A DNA stretch of 64,000 nt from Ferruginibacter sp. GTDB taxonomy: Bacteria; Bacteroidota; Bacteroidia; Chitinophagales; Chitinophagaceae. Below are positions 1 to 8,431 of the stretch, piece after piece (the stretch's first letter is position 1; each line of letters opens with the position of its first letter). Position numbers and translations under genes: made by a program. The stretch lies in assembly GCA_019638635.1 (NCBI GenBank), contig JAHBTM010000001.1:1-64000 (forward strand). The letters are read 5' to 3'. Under the pieces are notes generated by a model. The model had not been told where the DNA came from. It was given only the letters and a program-made list of their open reading frames with translations, and made no database searches.

Positions 1-1
1 T

Positions 2-238
2 ATCCAATCTATATCTGCAATGTTTGGACCATTAGTTCATGCTATAGGAAGTGAATCTAACAAAGAAATTAAGGATATAAGTTTAAGTGCAATATCTGTG
101 AATACTTTTACAAACATACTGGGTGGAAATATTGTTGGGGGTAGTTCTTCAAATCTAGCGGATCAATTTCTAAAAGGTATATTATCTGGGATACCAGGTA
201 TTTGGGGCAATGGTATTAATGAAGGAATTAATAAGTAA
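2..238 (+). CDS. C-terminus of a large unidentified protein (5' end outside window)
   Basis: The frame is open from the first complete codon of the window, so this is the last 78 residues of a longer protein; the first ATG at 20 is probably internal. The tail is rich in Gly, Ser, Asn and Ile, with stretches such as NILGGNIVGGSSSNLADQF and ILSGIPGIWGNGINEGINK. This resembles the hydrophobic, glycine-rich C-terminal modules of RHS or polymorphic-toxin proteins, but no family can be fixed from so little. A small membrane protein follows 15 nt downstream on the same strand, the usual position of an immunity gene. The toxin reading is inference only. Confidence 0.55.
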   Translation: MQSISAMFGPLVHAIGSESNKEIKDISLSAISVNTFTNILGGNIVGGSSSNLADQFLKGILSGIPGIWGNGINEGINK

Positions 239-253
239 TTTCAATTGTAAATA

Positions 254-619
254 ATGAAAAAGCAGGATGTCATACTTCTTATTATTTTTATGATTCTATT
301 AAGTTTAGTTTTTTATAAAATAAGTAATCGTAAAAAAATTATAATGAATCCGGAAATAACTTGTGGTAAAATTATAAAAGCTTCAACCACGAAATCGGGA
401 GGGCTTTTAAATTTTGAGTATCAAGTTAATGATATAAAGTATAATAACTCATTTGGATGTACATATAATGCTTTAAATAAATTTAATTCAGGTCATGTTA
501 ATATTTTGGTTTTGTATCAGAAGAATAATCCTAAGAACTCCATGATTATAGAAAATCTAAATCGACTCGATGAATTTAATATAAACTACACAGATTCAAT
601 TGTTTTAAAATGTTATTAA
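254..619 (+). CDS. Small membrane-anchored hypothetical protein
   Basis: A 121-residue protein that I do not recognise. Residues 7-23 form one hydrophobic segment after a short basic start (MKKQD), so it should be anchored in the inner membrane with the remainder outside the cytoplasm. The soluble part carries a CGKI...GGLLNFEYQVNDIKYNNSF strand pattern, broadly like the beta-rich DUF3592 type. It has three cysteines (residues 37, 69 and 120). It starts 15 nt after the upstream reading frame and is likely co-transcribed with it. If the upstream gene is a polymorphic toxin, this could be its immunity protein; nothing in the sequence proves that. Confidence 0.6.
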   Translation: MKKQDVILLIIFMILLSLVFYKISNRKKIIMNPEITCGKIIKASTTKSGGLLNFEYQVNDIKYNNSFGCTYNALNKFNSGHVNILVLYQKNNPKNSMIIENLNRLDEFNINYTDSIVLKCY

Positions 620-903
620 AATTTATACTGTAACTTTTAATTTATTCTTTTGCATGTATAATAAGTTAATGAACAATAAGTAAGCTGCCTCCCGTTCTCA
701 GTAGTCTTCAATTCTTTAATGAAATAAATATTTCCCGCCATTGTTGGTGTTCCCAGTGCATGTCCTTCGCCCTTTATTAGGATTCACTCTTGCGTTTGCC
801 GTTGTTGCGTCTTATGACCTTCAGCGCATGACGGGCAGTGATAGTGTAACTTTCAGAAATGGAAAGATTAGAGGAATGGCTGTAAGTACACTGTTAGCCT
901 AAT
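620..903. other. Gene-free stretch
   Basis: No credible reading frame. The stretch around 785-807 (cactcttgcgtttgccgttgtt) resembles 15832-15853 on the other side of the element boundary, which hints at a shared short repeat. Nothing else is recognisable. Confidence 0.5.
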
Positions 904-1644
904 TTAATATACAATAAATGTAAATGGTTGATATCTATACGCAGGAATTTTTTTGCCATTTTTAATTGAAGGCTCCCATTTTGGAGATTTCCGAATAACA
1001 TTCATCGCCTCTTCATCTAAAACATACTCAACTGATTTCTTAACAAATATGTTTGTAGTTTGTCCAGTAGTATCTATTACAAATCCTATAACAACTTCGC
1101 CACCTTTTAATGACTTCTCGGCTGCGTTACTTTTCCCTAAACTCTTAATTATATAATCTTGCCACCCGTTTTGCTTCTTACTACTAAATACTGCGTCCTT
1201 CTCATCACCTTCAATTTCAGAAGATGATTTTGCTCTATCACTTGGGCTTTCTGTTTCTACCAATATACCTTTTTCAAACTTTTCCATCGAGATAGTTTTA
1301 TTTGACTCATTGTACGTGTACCAAGTTCCATTCTTTTCATTTTCAAAATAATAACCTGAGACTTTCAACACACCTGATACATAATATTCCAAATACTTTC
1401 CGTCTAGAATTGTCATTGCAGTGTCCTTGTAAGTTCTGACTTTTCGAAGTGGGCCTTGTTTCTTATAATCCAACCTTTGAAATTTCTTGTCAAGTAACTC
1501 TTTTACAACTATAATAGAGTGTGCTTCGTTTAAGTTTTTTGTAATCCCATTTTCTCCAACTAGAATTACGTTGGTAACTTTTTGCGAAAATGAAAATGCG
1601 TAGAAAAACATAAACATCGAAAGTAAAATAAATCTTTTTGTCAT
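904..1644 (-). CDS. TonB C-terminal domain secreted protein
   Basis: A 246-residue protein with a typical signal peptide (residues 1-20, ending FAFSFSQ). The middle (about residues 75-120) has MORN/toxin_YwqK-like strands (GKYLEYYVSGVLKVSGYYFENEKNGTWYTY). The C-terminus (about 160-246) fits the TonB C-terminal fold: GGEVVIGFVIDTTGQTTNIFVKKSVEYVLDEEAMNVIRKSPKWEPSIKNG. In Bacteroidota this layout is common in stand-alone periplasmic TonB_C proteins that lack the N-terminal membrane anchor and proline-rich linker. A true energy-transducing role is therefore doubtful. It lies within the A+T-rich element and looks like cargo. The family call is firm, the function unknown. Confidence 0.8.
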   Translation of the reverse strand: MTKRFILLSMFMFFYAFSFSQKVTNVILVGENGITKNLNEAHSIIVVKELLDKKFQRLDYKKQGPLRKVRTYKDTAMTILDGKYLEYYVSGVLKVSGYYFENEKNGTWYTYNESNKTISMEKFEKGILVETESPSDRAKSSSEIEGDEKDAVFSSKKQNGWQDYIIKSLGKSNAAEKSLKGGEVVIGFVIDTTGQTTNIFVKKSVEYVLDEEAMNVIRKSPKWEPSIKNGKKIPAYRYQPFTFIVY

Positions 1645-1668
1645 AGTAGTTGATTAGAATTTAATTTC

Positions 1669-1845
1669 GGCTCACGTCCAATGCTACACGATTGTACGGG
1701 ACTTAGTACGAATATAGTTAAAATACTTGGCTGTAAATTTCGCTAAGTGCACAGCCAAGTTATGATTTTTTTTTTAGGACGATGAACATGAGGAAAGAAC
1801 GTCCAGCCACGCTTTCGTTTATGCAATGTTAGAAGTAAGCCTTTC
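1669..1845. repeat. attC-like imperfect palindrome A
   Basis: An intergenic repeat related to the one at 2822-2990. Its core is a 9-bp stem (1726-1734 with 1751-1759). It is followed by a TTTAGGACGAT word shared with copy B and ends in GTTAGAAGTAAGCC (1828-1841). The last word is close to the GTTAGC[AT]GTAAGCC word seen on the minus strand at 2822-2837 and 7024-7039. The size and paired ends recall integron attC sites, but the end sequences are degenerate, so the identity is open. Confidence 0.4.
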
Positions 1846-1870
1846 ATACAATATTCAATGCAGCAACAAT

Positions 1871-2704
1871 CTATCTCATAAAGTTTATATGCATTGTTTT
1901 TTTCAAATTTAGGTCCGCTTGTGTAACAACTAATTCAATTTCATGCATTGGAAAAAGGGCTGTCTTGATTTCAATCTTATATCGTCCTTCAGATAAATAA
2001 ATGGGAGTATCATATGCAACAATATTAGAACTAACCTGTTTTACAAAGGTTCCGTTCAATTCTTTGAATAAATTTATTGTTGCCTGTCTATATCCAAGAT
2101 CTTCGTTTCCGTTATAAAACCCCAATCTAAAATCGAGATGATTTTCGAATTCCTTAGGAATATGATAAGGATTAACTAAAGCTGCTGAATCCCTAATTCT
2201 ATTCCATTCTATGCTATCAAGATAAGCTTGTTGTGCATTCGATAATTTAATAGGAACATACTCTGTATCATATTTAGTGATGGTTATAAAATTATTCTGT
2301 GCATTTTTTGAACTATTGCAAGTCCCAAGAAATGTAACAATAAATGTAATGACAGTTGTAGCAATTATTATATAAATATCTTGTTTTGTTTTTGGTTGTT
2401 GGATCCAAAATAGTCTATGAATCCATTTCATTTTAAACTTATTATACCAATTTAATTTCAACTTCACTCTAACTAAGAGCATGTCTATCAAGTAAACATC
2501 TCTTTCAAAATCTGAGTCATATATTTTTACAAGTTTATAGCTAGATTTATCAGAAAAAGGGAAACAACCAAATGAATCAATGTAATATTCGTTATCCTTT
2601 TGATTATTTGTAAAAAATATTTTACTTTTCGAAAACTTAAATAAATCAAAATCATCCGATATATTTTCAGCTACACATTTTTCAATTCTCGCTTTAAATT
2701 TCAT
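1871..2704 (-). CDS. Membrane-anchored hypothetical protein
   Basis: A 277-residue protein that I do not recognise. The N-terminal ~100 residues look like a cytosolic domain. One transmembrane segment follows at about 108-127 (IYIIIATTVITFIVTFLGTC), then ~150 residues that would lie outside the cytoplasm. These include a linker with YVPIKLSNAQQAYLDSIEWNRIRDSA and a beta-rich end (YLSEGRYKIEIKTALFPMHEIELVV) that could be a PEGA-like or carboxypeptidase-regulatory-like sandwich. It sits alone between the two attC-like repeats, downstream of the Gabija genes, as a cassette gene would. No function is assigned. Confidence 0.65.
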   Translation of the reverse strand: MKFKARIEKCVAENISDDFDLFKFSKSKIFFTNNQKDNEYYIDSFGCFPFSDKSSYKLVKIYDSDFERDVYLIDMLLVRVKLKLNWYNKFKMKWIHRLFWIQQPKTKQDIYIIIATTVITFIVTFLGTCNSSKNAQNNFITITKYDTEYVPIKLSNAQQAYLDSIEWNRIRDSAALVNPYHIPKEFENHLDFRLGFYNGNEDLGYRQATINLFKELNGTFVKQVSSNIVAYDTPIYLSEGRYKIEIKTALFPMHEIELVVTQADLNLKKTMHINFMR

Positions 2705-2821
2705 TGATTTAATTAGTTAAATATTAATTTCTTAGTTATTGAAAAGTAGGTTTTTTCAATTTATATAAATCAAAATAAAAAAACAATATCGCAAAATAAA
2801 TATTCAAAATATATTCAAACT

Positions 2822-2990
2822 TAGGCTTACTGCTAACGCCCATGCTTTGCGAAGTACGGATTTTGGTAAGAATTCGGTACCCGAACTTGGCTGTATTTTT
2901 CGCGTAGCTTACAGCCAAATAATGAAAATTTATTTAGGACGATATTCATACGGATTGAACTCCTATGGAATGTTGCAAATGTTATCTGTA
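2822..2990. repeat. attC-like imperfect palindrome B
   Basis: Second copy of the repeat at 1669-1845. It opens with GGCTTACTGCTAAC (2824-2837) and closes near GTTATC (2979-2984). Its core is a 9-bp stem (2887-2895 with 2910-2918) followed by TTTAGGACGAT. The opening word recurs at 7024-7039 with one mismatch and in the same orientation, so the two copies flank the Gabija genes. Confidence 0.4.
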
Positions 2991-2993
2991 CGT

Positions 2994-4928
2994 CTATTTT
3001 TCAATATCGATGACGTTTTCATTTCCAAACCATTCTTTAGCCTTTTTTACTACTTGAACATCTGGATTATGAAAGAAGACTGCTAAATTTTCTTTTGTTC
3101 TTGTACAACAAACATAAAATATTTTTTGGGTTCTATCCAATACGCTTGCGGAACCTGTACATAAAAATAGGTTTCCAAAATTGTAATTGTTCCAACCGCC
3201 ATTATCGAGTATGACTAGGACATTATCAAATTCGGAACCTTTAGTTTTGTGCTGTGTTGAAAATGGTGTTTGCCCTTCAAGGTATTCATATAGTTTTTGA
3301 AATTCGCTAAACTTAACATCCTTCAATCGATTATACAAATACTCCTTGCTCTCTTTAAAAGCAATTAGCTTATCATCAATCAAACAAATTCTCTTATCGT
3401 TAGCATCATTAATAACTTGTTCAATTGTATTATCTCCAACATTCACAAGGTTTTCAATACTTTCTTTCAATGCTTTTTTGCTTGCGATACTTGTTATTTT
3501 AAAATGATAATCTGTGGATCTTAAAAACTCATTGTACTTTTTATTTTGATATAGAGAAATATTATTCTGAATTTTAAATAAGTGTTTTATAAGATTATCT
3601 CTTTTTGAACCTTTCTTACTTTCATCATCTTCGTCTTGTTTTTTATCATCAAGTAATTGGTCTTTATCAACATACATTTTGGAAAATTCAGAATATTTTA
3701 ATGATTTTGAATAATTATACAATTCAGCATTATCATCAATAAAAACCTGCATTGTGTTTGTAGGACGAACTGCATTTAACTCTCTGCCACTTTTTCCTTT
3801 CTGTAATACTTCAATGACTTCTCCAAATGTGTTTTCTGAAAAGTCAGTAGCAACATTATTATCTTTAATATACTTCTTAATTCTATCTCTAAAACTTAAA
3901 ATGTGGTCTTTATCGTAAATATCCATCAAATTTCTAAAACCTGCTTTACCGGCTATTAAATTGTGAGTAAGATTAAGTTCTTTAGTTTCCTTTGAATTAT
4001 TAAAATCCCAAGCATAATTAGCTTCTAAAAATGCTTCAACCTTAGTGATATCTCCATCAGCGGAATAAAGAAACAAAACAGTACCTTGTTTTATTTTACC
4101 ACCAACCATATTAGGAGCTTTCGGGTTGGCTGATGGTTCTTGAATAATACCATCAGTACGAAGTTTGTTCGCCAAGTCAATTACAAGTTGCGGATTTCTT
4201 CTATTTTGCTTCTTTGGAATTTCGTTTACATTTTCTAGATCATCTCCTTTATAAACATTTAAGTTGTTAATGCCATCTTCATAAATTGATTGCATAGCAT
4301 CACCAAAAAAACCTATGATATTTTTTCTCCCACTTTTCTTAAAATGTGTAAGAAATGTTTCTACAACAGTTTTGCTTGTATCCTGATATTCATCAATGAA
4401 TATGAATTTATATTTATCTTTTACGATGCTGCTAAGCTTGGGATATTTTTCAAAAAGATAGTTGACTACTATAAGCAATTCATCGTGAGATATAATTCCT
4501 TCACGCATTCTAACAAACTCTCTGTACTGTACACCGTCAGGCAAAATGGCAAAATAATTATCCGGAACGGGATTGACTTCTTCAATAGAAATCTTTGTTA
4601 CCTCTTCATTGTTTGCTAAGGATATAAGTGCTTCTTTAAGCTCTTTTTGAAAATGTTTAATATTATCCCATAAGAAATCGTGTATGGTAGATACATTAAG
4701 ATTTTTATGGTTTACCCTTTCTTCAATTTCTTTAACTGCTGCATTAGTATAAGTCATACAAGCAACCTTAGCGGTAGGATTTTCAGCTATTGCCTGCCGA
4801 ATCACATTTACTAAGGAGTAAGTCTTTCCACTACCGGCTCCTCCGCTTAATAAAAAATTTCTGCCATTATCAATAGAGCGAAAAATTTCCTGTACTTCCG
4901 GTTCTAAATTTTGTCTTCCTTCAACCAT
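2994..4928 (-). CDS. gajB: Gabija-type helicase GajB (UvrD/PcrA-like)
   Basis: A superfamily 1A helicase of 644 residues if translation starts at the ATG at 4928 (MVEGRQNL); an in-frame ATG at 4964 is possible but would add 12 residues upstream of the conserved region. Motif I is GGAGSGKT (residues 29-36), motif II DEYQDTS (179-185) and motif III GDAMQSIY. Motif V is TKGSEFDNVLVILD and motif VI FYVCCTRTKENLAVFF. GajB proteins work with the GajA nuclease in anti-phage defence. The start overlaps the end of gajA by about 25 nt, implying translational coupling. It is longer than the ~490-residue type protein, with a charged linker around residues 400-450 (DDKKQDEDDESKKGSKRD). Confidence 0.88.
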   Translation of the reverse strand: MVEGRQNLEPEVQEIFRSIDNGRNFLLSGGAGSGKTYSLVNVIRQAIAENPTAKVACMTYTNAAVKEIEERVNHKNLNVSTIHDFLWDNIKHFQKELKEALISLANNEEVTKISIEEVNPVPDNYFAILPDGVQYREFVRMREGIISHDELLIVVNYLFEKYPKLSSIVKDKYKFIFIDEYQDTSKTVVETFLTHFKKSGRKNIIGFFGDAMQSIYEDGINNLNVYKGDDLENVNEIPKKQNRRNPQLVIDLANKLRTDGIIQEPSANPKAPNMVGGKIKQGTVLFLYSADGDITKVEAFLEANYAWDFNNSKETKELNLTHNLIAGKAGFRNLMDIYDKDHILSFRDRIKKYIKDNNVATDFSENTFGEVIEVLQKGKSGRELNAVRPTNTMQVFIDDNAELYNYSKSLKYSEFSKMYVDKDQLLDDKKQDEDDESKKGSKRDNLIKHLFKIQNNISLYQNKKYNEFLRSTDYHFKITSIASKKALKESIENLVNVGDNTIEQVINDANDKRICLIDDKLIAFKESKEYLYNRLKDVKFSEFQKLYEYLEGQTPFSTQHKTKGSEFDNVLVILDNGGWNNYNFGNLFLCTGSASVLDRTQKIFYVCCTRTKENLAVFFHNPDVQVVKKAKEWFGNENVIDIEK

Positions 4929-6991
4929 AACAAACCATTTTTGATATATGCTGGAATACTCCAATTACTAAAGTCCTTATTACTATGATATAAAATATCC
5001 AATGCAAAGTGAGTTTTCTTTTTAATACATGAATCCGCTAATGAATACGCATCGTTGGTAGTGTCATCAAATAACTGTCTATTCTGTAAGCCCTGAAACT
5101 CGTCTTTTTTGCCATCGACAAAAGTACGGTTAATATGAATAAATGCATCCTCAAAACTCCTTGCATGGTAAGCATTTTCTTCCTGCTGATAACATATACA
5201 AACCGTAGAACTTCCAACAAGAATTGTTCTATATCCAACAGGCAGTGTTTTCAAATTATCCCAAGCAACTTCTTTCAAAAAATGATTGATTGCAGAATTG
5301 CTTGTTTTTGTTCCCTCTTTAACCGGGCAAGCACCCCAAATATCTTGTCCTTTATCGTCTTTCTTTACAACTTTAATAGCATCTATATCCGTCAATACCA
5401 AAGATTTAATACCTAAAAAGTCAATGAATTTTTCAAAGATTTGGGAATATGCACCTACTTCAATTATTGATATATTTTGAGATAATAGTGGTAGAAAAGT
5501 ATCCTCTTTACCTTCTACTTTTAGGCGAGCAGCTTCTTCCAAATCAACTTTTCGCATAAAGGTTGGTATCAATATTCTTTCCGTGTCGCCTTCAATCAAA
5601 ACAGCTTTATCTGCAAAGAAAATTTCTGCTCTGCTTATTGTTAAATATTGTTTTAGAAATTGATATTGGCTAGGGTTAGCATCGTATTGTTTTCTCAAAT
5701 CCGAAAGATTTTTTGCAACAACATTGTTTTTGTTTTCAGATTTTAGATATTTAATATCATCAAAATCACTATCTGCAACAATATGGGACGAATGGGTAGT
5801 AATGATATACTGTAAGGGTCTTCTTATTCCGTCATCCCGTTTAATGCCTTCAGCAAGTAGTTTCTTTATATTCTTTATAAAGACATACTGCATTTGTGGA
5901 TGAGTATGAGCTTCCGGTTCTTCAATGATTAGCAAATTAACATCAGCTGGCCTTTTGTATTTATCTCTTTTGAAATCCTGGACAAGAATTTCAATTTCAA
6001 AAATCATACTTATAAGGTTCATGTAACCTAAGCCATTGTAATGTTCTGGTAGTTTATGGTCATCATGGGTATATACCACGGTTGTATTTCCTTCGAGTAA
6101 CTCCCGATGTTGCAGTGTCGAAATTATTGCTATATCAGTATCATTCAGTTTTATTCCTCCGAAATCCTGTACTTTTTTAATTACATCACAGAACAGGTCT
6201 TTGTATATGTCACTTAATGTGATGTCAGTTTCTGAAAGCTGGTCCTTAAAATTTTCAGTAGCTTTATTTTTTTCGCTATTATCCTCCTGCTTTTTATAAA
6301 GACTGGATGTTTGTTTTGAAAGTGTGTTTTCCTTTTCCTTGTTGGTCACATCCCGTCTTGCACTAATGTATTTGAAACCAATTATATCCTTAATGGCAAT
6401 ACCTTCACTTTCAAGATCTATAAAATTGGCATCATTGACTTTATTCGTAGCTTTTTCATACTCAAAAGACATCTTATGGGTATGGAAATAGTTGTCTAAT
6501 TCTTGTTTTAAAATTTCTTTAATCTCGCTAGCTTTATTTTTCTTTTTTTCATCAACTTTAGCTTTTTCATTTGCTTCAAAAACGGCATAGTCGGCTTTGA
6601 TTTTTAAAAAGTCAGTGTAGGTCACTGTATATTCGAACCCTAATACAATTTTGTTATTATCCGGGTCTAAATCCATCAAAACTCTACTGACATTTGATAA
6701 ATCATCTATCTCGTCGTATTCAATAAATATTTTTAGTTTGATGCCTTTGGGAGTAAACTCATTGGGGATATTCCCTGATTTTATAAGAGCTTCTATCTCG
6801 TTTTTGAAATCGATATTAAAATCATCGTAAGAAAATTTGCTTTTCTCATTCAGAAACTTGTCAAGAACAGAAAGAATGGAAGTTTTTCCTGTATTGTTTT
6901 TCCCGATAACTAAAGAAAGGTCTTCCTCCAAATCCAATGAAAAATCCTTTAACAAGCGAAAATTTTCTACTACAATTTTAATAATCTTCAT
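4904..6991 (-). CDS. gajA: Gabija-type OLD-family ATPase/TOPRIM nuclease GajA
   Basis: A 695-residue class 2 OLD protein. Its N-terminal ABC/SMC-like ATPase has Walker A GKNNTGKT (30-37), Walker B VNLLIIEEPEAHTHP (351-365) and the switch histidines in TTHSSH (398-403). A C-terminal TOPRIM domain follows, with LIEGDTE (465-471, catalytic Glu467) and LTDIDA (533-538, acidic pair 535/537). A lysine- and glutamate-rich coiled-coil insertion covers about 130-250. In characterised Gabija systems GajA nicks DNA when cellular nucleotides fall, and it forms a complex with GajB. The pairing with an immediately following UvrD-type helicase is what separates it from PARIS or stand-alone OLD. It begins downstream of the structured non-coding locus. 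Confidence 0.9.
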   Translation of the reverse strand: MKIIKIVVENFRLLKDFSLDLEEDLSLVIGKNNTGKTSILSVLDKFLNEKSKFSYDDFNIDFKNEIEALIKSGNIPNEFTPKGIKLKIFIEYDEIDDLSNVSRVLMDLDPDNNKIVLGFEYTVTYTDFLKIKADYAVFEANEKAKVDEKKKNKASEIKEILKQELDNYFHTHKMSFEYEKATNKVNDANFIDLESEGIAIKDIIGFKYISARRDVTNKEKENTLSKQTSSLYKKQEDNSEKNKATENFKDQLSETDITLSDIYKDLFCDVIKKVQDFGGIKLNDTDIAIISTLQHRELLEGNTTVVYTHDDHKLPEHYNGLGYMNLISMIFEIEILVQDFKRDKYKRPADVNLLIIEEPEAHTHPQMQYVFIKNIKKLLAEGIKRDDGIRRPLQYIITTHSSHIVADSDFDDIKYLKSENKNNVVAKNLSDLRKQYDANPSQYQFLKQYLTISRAEIFFADKAVLIEGDTERILIPTFMRKVDLEEAARLKVEGKEDTFLPLLSQNISIIEVGAYSQIFEKFIDFLGIKSLVLTDIDAIKVVKKDDKGQDIWGACPVKEGTKTSNSAINHFLKEVAWDNLKTLPVGYRTILVGSSTVCICYQQEENAYHARSFEDAFIHINRTFVDGKKDEFQGLQNRQLFDDTTNDAYSLADSCIKKKTHFALDILYHSNKDFSNWSIPAYIKNGLLWLKEDKI

Positions 6992-7023
6992 AATGGAACA
7001 TATTTATGGGTAGTGTTGGGTTA

Positions 7024-7039
7024 TAGGCTTACAGCTAAC
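7024..7039. repeat. Boundary word repeated on both sides of gajAB
   Basis: TAGGCTTACAGCTAAC here matches TAGGCTTACTGCTAAC at 2822-2837 in 15 of 16 positions and in the same orientation, so the Gabija pair lies between two direct copies. On the minus strand both read GTTAGC followed by GTAAGCC. Confidence 0.5.
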
Positions 7040-7149
7040 AGTTAGATTTACGAACTATCAAAAGTACATTCAAAGAATTATCAATGCGTTATTAATTCAA
7101 CATTTTCCGAGTTCGCCATAAACCATAATGAAGGAGGAACGACTGAATG

Positions 7150-7946
7150 AAGGTGCGAGCAGTCCCTATCTGGCGCAATACAGTGAGCAAGCAACGCTTG
7201 CGATGTATTGCACAGTGAAGCCCCGCAGCTTTGTAGACAAAGTATTAGCAGAGAAGCTTTAAGCGAAGGGGCTGAACGCAGAATAGGGACCTGCAAGGCG
7301 AGCACAAGAACAGATGAAAGCGAATGGGCTTTACGCTACACTAATCAGAATTAAAATTTGAACGTGAAAACAATGTGATGCGTAAAGAACATAAAAGCTA
7401 TCCGAGCGAAAAGATGGTGAGATTGCAAATAGCATTACAAACTTGCGATTGCAACTCGAAGAGCAACACAGCTGCAACAAATAATAGTTTAGAACAAGTT
7501 GCTGCTGTGTTGGTTTGGAAGGTTATTTGCCGAACCACTTTGAGCGAGACCATTCTACCTAAATATTGGATGCAGAATGTAATGGGGCATCCAATAAATA
7601 CACATGGCGGTAGCCATACCAATTTCATACATGAAGTAGGAGTGCAGTTTGGTAAATTGAAAACATGTACATCTATCAATTTAAATCATCAGAGAGCTCA
7701 TTTGGCTCGCATTAAACGTGTTGTTTATGGAAACCAAGATGAACCCTTAAAGTCCTATATACCCGTTCTATAAGCACCGGAGATAAAACCAAAAGTAAAG
7801 CGTGGTAAATCAGTGGGAGATAAAGAATCAAAACAGTACAAATGCTCAAGCAGAAATAAAATGATGATGTTATCCTACTTAGCTTTAAGCACGCGGTTTT
7901 GGTGTATCGACGGTGCTATTATTTTTATATAGGACTTCCGGGTTCA
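7150..7946. ncRNA. Candidate large structured RNA (or structured DNA) locus
   Basis: About 800 nt without a credible gene but with dense, long complementarity. Domain I: 7162-7169 pairs with 7283-7290 and closes two arms: 7176-7182/7204-7210 capped by 7187-7192/7196-7201, and 7219-7224/7268-7273. Next, 7329-7336 pairs with 7380-7387 (8 of 8). Domain II: 7425-7442 pairs with 7513-7530 (15 of 18 Watson-Crick plus one G-U), and inside it 7464-7478 pairs with 7498-7512 (14 of 15), with a side hairpin at 7443-7454. Hairpins follow at 7564-7573/7587-7596 (10 of 10), 7604-7608/7613-7617 and 7653-7660/7676-7683 (8 of 8). Domain III is one long arm: 7741-7746/7940-7945, 7750-7761/7926-7937, 7773-7779/7911-7917, 7788-7794/7897-7903 and 7800-7804/7890-7894. 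The few wobble pairs slightly favour a plus-strand transcript. No reverse transcriptase or intron protein is adjacent. Confidence 0.5.
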
Positions 7947-7957
7947 CAGAATAAATG

Positions 7958-7984
7958 AAAAAGAGGCTGCTCAATTGCAGCCCC
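7958..7984 (-). terminator. Terminator of the radC-ssb transcript
   Basis: A 6-bp stem (7965-7970 with 7977-7982), loop TCAATT, followed on the minus strand by CTTTTT. It starts 10 nt past the ssb stop. Confidence 0.7.
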
Positions 7985-7993
7985 TTCTAATTT

Positions 7994-8398
7994 TTAACTA
8001 TTGCTTATATCAACATCAGTAGATACATCTTGGAATTCATCATCAGTTTGATTAATGGTTTGTTTCTGCGTGTTCAAGAATAGAATTTCAGTAGCCTGAA
8101 TTTCTGAAACATACCTTTTAACACCTTCCTTATCTATATAATTTCTGTGAACCAGCTTACCCTCGATTACAACTTCTGATCCTTTGTTGAGGTAAGTGGA
8201 GGTGATTTCAGCAAGCTTTCCCCAAGCAACAACATTGTGCCATTGGGTTTCTACAACCTTTTCTCCACTTGCATTTGTGTAAGATTCATTTGTAGCAATG
8301 GAAAAACGAGACATTGATTTTCCAGTTTCTGTTGTGCGTAGCTCAGGACTTTGCCCAAGGTTTCCGATTAATTGAACGCGATTTTTAAGTGCATACAT
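7994..8398 (-). CDS. ssb: Single-stranded DNA-binding protein (element copy)
   Basis: A 134-residue OB-fold SSB (VQLIGNLGQSPELR, FSIATNESYTNASGEKVVETQWHNVVAWGKLAEI, YLNKGSEVVIEGKLVHRNY). Its C-terminus lacks the usual DDxIPF tip and ends DVDISNS, so contacts with the host replication machinery may be weak. A second, chromosomal SSB lies at 46382-46726, so this is a mobile-element paralogue. It is 33 nt downstream of radC on the same strand and presumably co-transcribed, ending at a clear hairpin terminator. It likely protects single-stranded element DNA during replication or transfer. Confidence 0.92.
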   Translation of the reverse strand: MYALKNRVQLIGNLGQSPELRTTETGKSMSRFSIATNESYTNASGEKVVETQWHNVVAWGKLAEITSTYLNKGSEVVIEGKLVHRNYIDKEGVKRYVSEIQATEILFLNTQKQTINQTDDEFQDVSTDVDISNS

Positions 8399-8431
8399 AA
8401 TTGATGTATTTAAGGATTAAAAAATAAATAT

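Noticed and set aside
4904..6991. PARIS or stand-alone OLD nuclease
   Set aside because: The TOPRIM is in the same chain as the ATPase and a UvrD-type helicase follows with overlap; no DUF4435 gene is present.
7081..7773. Reading frames of 74-132 codons on both strands (7081-7305, 7375-7773, 7398-7679)
   Set aside because: They overlap each other on opposite strands and run through inverted repeats. Their proteins are odd in composition (Cys- and Asn-rich) without domains, so RNA or DNA structure explains the region better.
7150..7946. Retron or group II intron RNA
   Set aside because: No reverse transcriptase or maturase gene adjoins it, and no domain V-like hairpin (GAGC...GUUC with bulge) was seen.
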